From contig CALEIO010000034.1 in assembly GCA_937875885.1 (NCBI GenBank), positions 1 through 15,917 on the forward strand: 15,917 nucleotides of DNA, written 5' to 3'. This document shows positions 1 to 9,500 of the stretch, piece after piece. A program made the position numbers and the translations under genes. The notes under the pieces were generated by a model, which was not told where the DNA came from, searched no databases, and was given only the letters and a program-made list of their open reading frames with translations. The DNA is from an uncultured Clostridia bacterium (GTDB lineage Bacteria > Bacillota > Clostridia > Oscillospirales > Acutalibacteraceae). Position 1 is the first letter of the stretch; every line of letters starts with the position of its first letter.

Positions 1-559
1 TGCCTGTCCACTCGAATCTAACTTTTCTTGCGGAAGAAAGTGTGTACTTACAGTTATCGTCATTTGCATACATATCCCAACCGTCGGAAGATGTTGCAAC
101 TGTTGATTCTGCAATAGTACCGTTGTTACCACGCCATTGGCCATCAACGACAACTTTGAATTCATGTGTACCTGCTGAAAGTGAATATTCCCAGGATGTA
201 CCGGTTGAAGGGCTCCAGTTGTTAAATGAACCAGCGAGCTGAACAGTAGCACCTGTGTCTGCAATATCCACGTTTGCGCCAACGTCAGCGATGTCGCCTT
301 TGTTGGGACGAACGGGTTTGTCGTCTTCGTCTGCAGAGTCTTCGTCTGCAGGTTTTTTGTCGGGTGTTTCTACCTTCACGTCGCCCTCGGGAGCTTCGTC
401 GGGAGTACCACCGAGGACAATTTCCTCGGTGTACTCCTGGGGCTGCTCGGAGGTAGCTGCTGATGCAGATGTAATGCCCATTGATACTGTAGAGAACAGG
501 GTCATTACTACCAGCAGCATTGTGAGTGCGCGGGTAAGAAACTTTTTAGTTTGTTTCAT
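1..559 (-). CDS. Secreted protein with starch/glycogen-binding-like module (3' part beyond window)
   Basis: Partial gene: 186 residues are readable before it leaves the left edge with no stop. The start at 559 has AGGAGGT 7 nt upstream (567-573). Residues 1-36 are a typical signal peptide (MKQTKKFLTRALTMLLVVMT, then ...SASA, cleavage likely just after). An acidic, Pro/Asp/Glu-rich linker follows (about 37-105). From about residue 108 there is a beta-sandwich module beginning LAGSFNNWS, with HEFKVVVDG, WRGNNGTI and a later DNCKYTL. It resembles AMPK/CBM48-type glycogen-binding folds and is clearly related to a module at residues 2024-2125 of the upstream giant protein, which shows W-x-GN-x-GTI, GW-x-M and NC-x-L in the same order. 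The gene starts 34 nt after the giant gene stops, so co-transcription and a shared extracellular glycan target are likely. Any catalytic domain would lie outside the window. Secretion is well supported; the binding specificity is inference. Confidence 0.85.
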   Translation of the reverse strand, partial: MKQTKKFLTRALTMLLVVMTLFSTVSMGITSASAATSEQPQEYTEEIVLGGTPDEAPEGDVKVETPDKKPADEDSADEDDKPVRPNKGDIADVGANVDIADTGATVQLAGSFNNWSPSTGTSWEYSLSAGTHEFKVVVDGQWRGNNGTIAESTVATSSDGWDMYANDDNCKYTLSSARKVRFEWTG

Positions 560-593
560 ACAAATTACCTCCTATTAATAGTATAGAGGAATC

Positions 594-3500
594 TCAAAGG
601 AGGCCGGCGAGTTTCTTTTGAACTCTTGTGGCGTCCTTGATAGTGATTTTGTAATCACTGTCTACATCCGCAACCTCTTTGTCGGTGGAGTTGAACTCTA
701 CCAGCTCTGCGAGGTATTTCTGGATGTATGTTGCATCCCTGATATTAACCATTCCGTCTGCTGTTGTATCGCCAACATAACGGAGGTCTACTCTTGCACT
801 TATTTCTGCAAGAGATTCTGCGCTGTCGTATGCAGGATCGTAAACCATATGCAGTGCACTCTCGCACCAGTTACGCTCTTTCTCGGGTGCATCTGTAAGG
901 TTTACTATCTCTGTGCCTGAATTCAGGTTGTCTACAGCGAAGTAGTAAGTCTTGTCCTCTGTTATTGTCAGATTTGCCTGTACCTCCATTGCGTATCTGC
1001 TGGAGACAATTCTGAAGAATATTGAAGGACTCTTCTTGGATACTTCTAACTCACTCTTGTACCAATAGTAGGATGCAGTCTCGCTTTCGTTCTTGGTGAT
1101 GAACATATCTGCTTCCATATATTCATCTGCAAGATCTTCAACTGTACCGGAGGTAGTGATCATGGGTTTGTATCCGATTGTGGATGTGCTCTTGAAGTAG
1201 ATTACTACATTGTACACATCTGTTATTTCAGTAATCATGATATTTACGATATCTGATTGAGCTGTGTAGGAATGTCCGAATGCGATGGTCTCTGCTACTA
1301 CGTAGAAGGATCTTGTCTGGCCCATATCTTTCTTTGATGTTTCAAATAAGTATGTGCCTATGGGGTTCGTCGCAAGTTCGGAGTTGTCCGTTGCATCGTA
1401 GAATGTGTAGGTTACCTGTCCTGTGGACTTGGATGTTGCTGTAAGAAGTGCATCCATACCTGCTTCTACGCTTTCGGGTGCTGTCAGGGTTACCTCAAAC
1501 TTGAAGTCTACAAGCTCTACTGTTACCACGGTGCTTACTGAGTAAACAATTCCGTTGATGTCTGTTGTAGCTTCGATTGTGTAATCCTTTGTTATGCCTG
1601 CTTCGTCAGGACTTGTGATGATGCTGAAATCACCGGAGTAGTTTGCATCCAGCAGCTCCCCTGCCTCATCGTAGAGGTAGTAGAGAACTTCTGTTTCTGC
1701 ATTGGTACCTGCAACAATGTTGAATACCAGGCCTGCAGGAACTCTTTCGGGTGCATCTGTTGTGATTGCGAAGTTGAATCTCTTTGCAACTATGTGTACG
1801 GTATCGGTTGCTTCTTCTGAGGTTGTGTTCTCAGTTGTTACGATTACTGTGTAGTCTTCGTCGATTTCATCTGCTGCCACAAACTCATATACTACCTTGC
1901 CCTCTGTTGTTTCTACTGCCTTCACAAGCTCGCCTGCTCCGTTGTAGAAGTTGTATGTGAGGGTACCTGAAGAGTTACATGTTGCTGTAAGTGTGATGTA
2001 CTCGCCTACTCCGTAAGAATCCTTGTCTGATGTAAGAGTTACGGGTGCGAAGTTGTAATCTGTGCTTGCAAGTCTTTCGTTCATCCACTGCAATCTTGTG
2101 TAGTAGAAGTTGTTGAGCCAGATTACTGCTGCATCGTGTGTATCTCCTGTGTCTGTGGAGCCCCAGGATGCGAGAGGATCGTTCTTGATGATTCCCCACT
2201 TGAACTCGTCCATTGCAGTTGAACCCTTGATAAGGGAGTAATACTCTGCAAAGTTGTTTGCAAGTCCGCTTGTGGCTGATACTGTGCCGCCTGTGTAGCT
2301 AATTGCTGTGGAGTAGAAGATTTCATTCCACTCTGCTTTTACCACGTTCCAGAATACTTCGTTCTGGCAAAGGGCTGCCTGTGCATTGAGCACGTCTGTG
2401 TTGGGATAGATTTCCTTGGAGTTTGCCCACCAGCCTTCGGGGTCATTCAGAAGCTTCTTTGCTTCATCTGCAAACTTACCGCTTGTCTGGTTTTCTACTG
2501 AAAGGTGTTCGTATCCGCTCTGGATGTACTGTCCAAGTGTCCAGTCGTAATCCCAGGCTACGCCTGCGTGGAACTTGCCGCCGTCGTAGTATACATAGTA
2601 TGATGTTGCACCTGCATCAAGATTCTTTGTAAGTTCCTGAATCAGATACATCTTTGCAAAGGACTCTACGTCGATTATTGCATTGAGCTCTTCGTAGCTT
2701 GCGTTTTCGTTGTAGATGAGATCTTCTGCCTTTGCCCATTCGCTCATTATGAAGATCATTTCATTGTATGTTGCATATTCGGGATACTTACATACAATCT
2801 GCTGTCCCTTTGCGGAGATGAAGCCTGTTGCTTCGTCTGCAAATCTCTCGTTGAGTTCAAACTCAAGGAGGAATCCGCTCTCTGCGTATGTTGTGGCATC
2901 GGGCTCGTCAAGGTTCTGTACGAACTTGAAGAAGCCGGGTGTTGAGTTATCGTCTTTGCCTGTTACACCTGCGGGACCGCCGTAATTTACTACTGCATCG
3001 ATATCGCCGTCGTAAATTGCTGCGTTGTTATCAGATGTCTTTTCGTTGATCTTATCAAGATCTGTAATATCTACAAGAGGATCACCGATTTCTACCTTAT
3101 CTGTGAGGAGGTATGTACCGATATATCTACCGTTGTTGTAGAGGTCTACGGGCTCATAGTCTGCTACGAATTCTACTCCGATTGCTTTTGCAAGGTCATA
3201 TACTACCATATTTCTCATTCTTGCCTCGTCTGAGTTGAATGATACCAGACAGTACTTCTTGCTTTCGGAGCCATCGCCTATGAGAACTGTGGACTCGTTG
3301 AGTGTGATGTTGAAAGCATACTTACCGATGAGGGTGTTGGATGCTTCCCATGTGGAGTTACCGCGACCCTTGATCTTCTTAAGATCTGATGTTTCCAGTC
3401 TTACTGTTGCATCAGAGTTCATCATCATAATTGAACCCTTGGAGGAGTAATCGTCCTTGTGTCCGCCGTAACCTATCTCTGTGGGTAACATTTCGTTTGT

Positions 3501-6500
3501 GTAGGTGTACAGTGAAGCAATGCTGCTGGACTGCTTAACCATAAACTTACCGCTGTAGTCACCTGTCAGGGCGTAGGTTCTTGTCTTGTTTACACCTGCG
3601 GAGAGGTTCATTACACCGCCGTCTTTGATTGTGATTCGGCTGATGATGAGGGTTGTGCCTTCTGTCATATGGAACTCTGCTGACTTTGCATTGTAGCCTG
3701 AAGGCAGGAAGAAGTAGTATGTTCCGTTGATAAGCTCAGGATAGAGCAGATCGATCTTTGATGTATCATCGTCGGGATTCAGGTCGATCCAGAACTGTGC
3801 GGGTTTGCCCTCGGTGTATTCTGTTCCGCCTGAGAAGATTACGTAAACTTCTTCTTCAGTATGTACTGCTGAGTCTGCTGTCTGTAATCCGTTTCCGTCA
3901 TTGATAATGAACTGGTATGACTCGTCATACTTGAATGTTCTGTAGTAGTATCCCTCTGCATTGGGACCTTCGAGCTTCTGACCGGGCCAGAGAGGACCGA
4001 TGTTCTTGTTGAGAGATTCTCTCTCAGGATCCCATATATATATGTATGGGGTTGACTCGAAGTCACTGTTCTTGAAGTCTACATAGATGGTAGCTGTGTT
4101 TGCTCCTGTCTCTTCTGTGCTTGCAGGCTCATACTTGATGATGAGGGCCTTTGTGCTTGTATTGAAGGAGAAGGTGTATGTACCACCTGTTGCTTTAAGT
4201 GTACAGTTTGTCTGCTCTGTTGAGCTCATTACCCAACCTGTTTCTGCGGTCTTGTCTGTAGTATCTTCGATTGTTCCTGTGTTACCGTACCAGGTGTTTC
4301 CGTTGTTTACCTTGAACTCGTAAACGCCCTGGGCAAGTTCCATTGTGCCGGACACTACATTGGGATCCTTGGTCTGTACCAGGTTAAGTCCTGTTCCCCA
4401 ATCGTCAAAGCCACCCTTGATAAAGTAATTGGTTGCCTGACCTTCGTAGGGTTTTACTGTTACTGTAAGTTTTTCTCTCTTGATTACTTCTGTGTTTGTG
4501 GGTGCTGCATATACTGTGATTGTTGCATCACCTGCGCTTACACCTGTGATTGTACCGTCTTCTGCAACTGTTGCAATTGCGGGGTCAGAAGATGTGAATG
4601 TAAGATTTCTGTCAAGGAGATTGAGGAGGTATTTCTCTGCTGTTACTGTGTCCCCTGCTTCCATTACTACTGACTCTGCCTGTACGTCGTCATTATAGAG
4701 TACATAGCAAGCGCCGGGAATCCAGAGGTTGTTTGTGAAGTCTCTGCCAAGGAAGACTACCTTGTCTTCGTACATCTTTACGTAGAAGCCCTGTGCTACC
4801 ATTACGGTACCGCTGGATGCATTTACGTAATCTGTCCAGCCGTAGCTTGTGGAGCCCAGGTTGATTGCAACGGGGAGCTCTTCGCTACCTGCGAACAGGT
4901 TCTTGGGAGAATCGAGAATCCAATGGCTGTGGCCGCCCATGAGAAGAACGTTGTCGTACTTCTCTACAACTGCCATAAACTCGTCTACGTTTACCAGACC
5001 GTCCCAATCCTGTGTATCAAGTGTACCTGCTACGGTATCTTCTACAGCCTGATGGAGAAGTATGAATACGGGTTTGCCGCCGTTTGCTTCGTTGTCTGCA
5101 AGTTCTGCATCCAACCACTGAAGCTGTGCGTCAGAGAGTTCTGCCTCGGAGCTGTTTTCTACTGCTGTGCCTCTTCCGTAGTAGTCGGGGTTATCGCCTG
5201 CAAGGAAGATGAACTTGTAGCCGTCTACTGTCTTTGAGTAGTAAGGTGCATCGGAGGTAATCTCTCCACCGTGGGCATTTACGAAATCTACGTATGTGCT
5301 GTTGGAGCCGATGAATGTATCGTGGTTACCCATTGATGCATACATGGGAGGAAGCTCAACGCCAAGGTTTGTCTCTACGCTGTTGTAGATTGTATCTGCC
5401 ATTGCGTATTCCTGTGCAAAACCATTGTTGGTTACGTCACCGTTGATGAAGATACCTGCGCTGTTCTGTCCGTTTAATGCGATATCCTCCAGAACTTTCT
5501 GGAAGTATTCGTTACTTGTATCCTGCTGCCAGGAGTGATATTTATCAAGGCCGTTGTCAAACTTTGTTACCTCGTCACTTGTGAGGTGGGAGTCTGTGAT
5601 AAGATTGAACTCGGTTATGATGTTCTTATCAAGGTCTGTGTAGTCACTGCCGTCAGGAAGTGTGATCTTGTAGGCCTCGGTGCCCATTGTATCCTTGTAA
5701 GATGACATATATGCAACCAGTGACTCTGCACCCTCGGGGATGATTGTGTGGCTGTTCATCTCTACTACGATTACTGTTGAATCTACGTATGCCTTATGGA
5801 GTGCTGTGTAGCCTTCCAGAGGATTGCCGTCTGCATCTGCCCAGTAGAGTGTTGCATCTGCTGTGCCGATGTATCCGCAGCTGTCGTTGGATACTTCAAG
5901 ATATACTTTACCGTTTGCGAATCCGTCGTAGAGTTTCTCCAGCTGGTAAACACCGTTCTGGAATGAACCTGTAACGTTTTCTACAATTGTAAATGTTGTT
6001 TTAGCCTGAATATCTGTGTAGCCGCTGTCGCCGAATACATATACGCTGTAATCACCTGCAACAGCTTCTGTGCTTGTGAAGGGGTTTGCAATGTTACTGT
6101 CATTTACAAGTTCCTGAAGAATCTCTGTGTAGGAATCCTGTTCTTTGATGTAGTACCATGCTTTAAGACCTGAAGAACCTGTGGGAGTTTTACCCTTGAG
6201 TGTGGACTCTGCGTAAATACCTACCCATGCGCCGTTCTTTTCGGTTGTGGATGTTGCTGTTACGATGATATCTTCGTAACGTCCGTAAACATCCTTGCTT
6301 GTGTTTACTGTGCCGGTTGCAGCTGTTGCTGTGCCGGATGTTACCTTGATTGTAACCTTACCCTGTACCAGTGTGTAGCCTCTGTTTCCGAAGAGGTAAA
6401 CATCGTACTCACCTGCGGGCAGGTTTTTGCCGCTTGCCTGGGTTGATGCCTCAGTAAGGATCTGTACCTGTCCCTGCCAGTTACGGTCAAGGTTATTCTT

Positions 6501-9500
6501 TACAAGGTAATACCAGTGGAGGTATTCGGATGTGGAGGGTGTTGCGCCCTTTGCATATACACCGACCCATGCCTGGTCTGTTGTGTTATTTGTTGACTGG
6601 GCGATAATCTTAACGGGCTCCCCTACTTTGTATGTAGCTTTGTCTGTTGCGATATATGCGCCGTTTGTCTTTGAGTTGTTGTTTTCGTAAAGAACATCGA
6701 ACTCGATGGAATCGATAGGTTTCTTTGCGTTGCTTGTCTCGAAGAGTACTACCTGATATGAACCGGGCTCAAGAGCCGGGTTAACTTCTGACTTCAGGTT
6801 GTTGAGAGTGATTGTTCTGATATCAACTGCCACTCCGTCATAGTCTTCTGTGTAGTACCAGTATGTTGACTTGGTGTTGGAGTAATCTGTAACACCTGCT
6901 TTGTAAAGTCCTACCCATACACCACCTGATGCGGTTACATAGATTGATTCGCCGAGGTTGTAGGTTTCCTTATCCATATATATATATGGATCGGATGATG
7001 TTACCTTATCAATGAGAGCAGAGTCACCAACAACACCGCCGTCGTCGTCAAAAGGAATGCAGGAAATGGAGAGTGAATTGCTGCTTATTGAATAATCGAA
7101 TGTATAAATACCACCAATGGAAGATTTAAGTGTGATTATGTCGGAATCTACAAGATCAGACTCTTTCTTGGTGATAAGCTCAAGAGGTTCTTCTGTATTA
7201 TCTACAACAGTAACTGAACCTACATACCAATCCTCAAAGTTGTTAAACTGTAAGTCATAGCTGCCACGCTTAAGCTCAAGAGTTGTGGTTACGATGTCTG
7301 CATCAAGAGACGTGGACATAAGTACGGGCTCTGACCAGCTGTTGAAGGAGCCTCTTAAGTAATAGTTTCTGTCGATAGTTTCGAAGATTCTTAAGGGGAG
7401 CTTTCCTCTGCCCACAACTTCTGTATTTGTTGCAAGAGCTGAAACAACAACAGAGGTGTTACCGGGTGCCTTGGGAGTTACATCACCATTTGAAGCAACG
7501 GTTGCAACGGATGTATCAAGGGACTTGATGGAAAGTGTTCTTCCCTTTTCGTTTACGATGTACTCAGAACCCTTGATGGATTCGTTAAGTGCAAGAGCTA
7601 CATCGTCTTTTGTAACTTTAAGGTCATTGTTCTGGAAAACATACAGTGCTTCGGGTACCCAGAGGCTATTGATGAAGTCTCGACCGAGAACGACTGTCTT
7701 GTCTTCGTATGTTCTTACATAAAGACCTTCTGAACTTAAGTTATCGTATTCTTCCCAGTTACCTGTGCTTGCACCGATAAACCTTCTTGTTCTTGCTGAG
7801 GAGCTGGCATTTATTACAACGGGGAGATTTACGTCACCACCGTATGTATTATCAAGGCTTCGCATAGATGCAAGTCCGTGACCTGTGAAGCAGAACACGT
7901 TGTTGTACTTACTTGTTACCTCACCAAACTCGTCGGTATTTTCAACTTTACCGCCTGCAGCTTTGAGTACTGTGTTCTCAGGAACATAGTGGCTATAAAC
8001 AAACACTGCCTTGCCGTCGTTATTCTTCTCGTTGTCGGCAAGTTCTGCATCGAGCCAGGCAAGCTGTGTTGCAGTAAATTTACCATCGCCATCGTCACTT
8101 GCGAGGAAAATGTTTTTGTGACCGTCAATCATCAGCGAGTAGTATGGAACTTCTTCTGTGATATTACCGCCGTGACTGTTAATGAAGTCGATAAACGGTC
8201 CCATACCATCGTTATCATCTGTGTTACCGTGAACACCATAGATAGACGGCAGGGTTTTACCTGTTGATGCTTTAACTTCATCTGCAAAGGAATCAACCAG
8301 AGCAAACTGAGATTCAGCACCGTTGTTTGTAATGTCACCGTTGATGATGATTGCCTGGCTGTTTGTGCCGTTATTGGCAATATCGGTGAGAGCTGCAACG
8401 TAGTTATCGTTGTAGTGGTAGGATGTATTTGTATTACCTAACTTTGAGTCGGAAATAACGTTGAACTCGGAGATAATTCCCTTGTCAAGACCTGTGAATG
8501 TCTTGCAACCGGAGGGAAGTGCCAGGTAGTAACCTGTTGTGCTCTGAACACCATTGAACTCAATGTAAGCTACAAGGCCTGTTGCGCCTTCGGGAATTAC
8601 GGTGTAAGGCTGCATCTCAAAACCTACAACGTTCTTGTCAAGAGAAACGGGATTGAATGAACCGTAACCCGGGAGAGGTTTCTTGTCGGAGCCTGCCCAG
8701 TAAACTACTGCTTTGGCACCGTTGCCAACGTAACCATAGCTGGAAGCAATATCTATCTCAAAAGCAACTCGGCCGTTTGCATAACCATCTGTCAGGTTAT
8801 CTACCTCGTAAACACCCTTTGCAAACTTTGCATCAACAGTTTTGTTTACTGTGATGTTGGCTGTGGCTGCATCTGTGTATGAGCTGTCGCCAAAGAGATG
8901 GAAGGTGTAGTTCTTGGGTTCTAGAGTAACACCATTGGGAGCGTCCTGAATTATTACGTGACGCTTGTTGTAATCTTTAACGTAGTAATAACCGTAACCA
9001 ACTGTGTCGCTTCCACCGGGAGTAGCACCCTTTTCGTAGAAGCCTACTCGGGTTGAAGCTGCTGCCAGAGTTGGCTTTGCGGAGTTGTTATGAGGTTTAT
9101 AAAGAATTGAGAAGTTTGAGGTATTTGTAACACCATTACGATAAACGTAACCTGTGTAACCACCAACCTGAACCTTGATGTAGTAGTCGGTCTGGTAACC
9201 CAGGTAGTTATAAGCCATACCCGATGTAAGGCTCATAAGTGTAGTGTAAGATGAGCTGGCTGCTGAACGAAGAGGAACAGAAGCCTTGATAAGTCCGTAA
9301 ATTTTAACGTCAGAACCTGATGCAACGCTGAGGTAAGGCGAGATATAACCCGTTGCACTACCCGAAGCGTTCTTAATGTACGCCCAGTTTGAGTTATTCT
9401 GCACAGCAGTACCCTGAAGAGTAAGAATTTCATTCTTTGCAGCTGTTGTAATCGCTGTACCAGAAGGAACGGACTTTCTGATGTTAACACCACTACCTGT

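Noticed and set aside
6973..6990. Perfect 18-nt palindrome TCCATATATATATATGGA inside the giant gene
   Set aside because: It encodes a normal DPYIYMD strand at the start of block B, and a similar AT run at 4031-4050 encodes PYIYIWD; coding constraint plus alternating TA explains it.
7878..8267. 129-codon plus-strand frame opposite the giant gene
   Set aside because: It lies wholly against a phosphoesterase domain with clear motifs on the other strand; its composition is typical of antisense reading.
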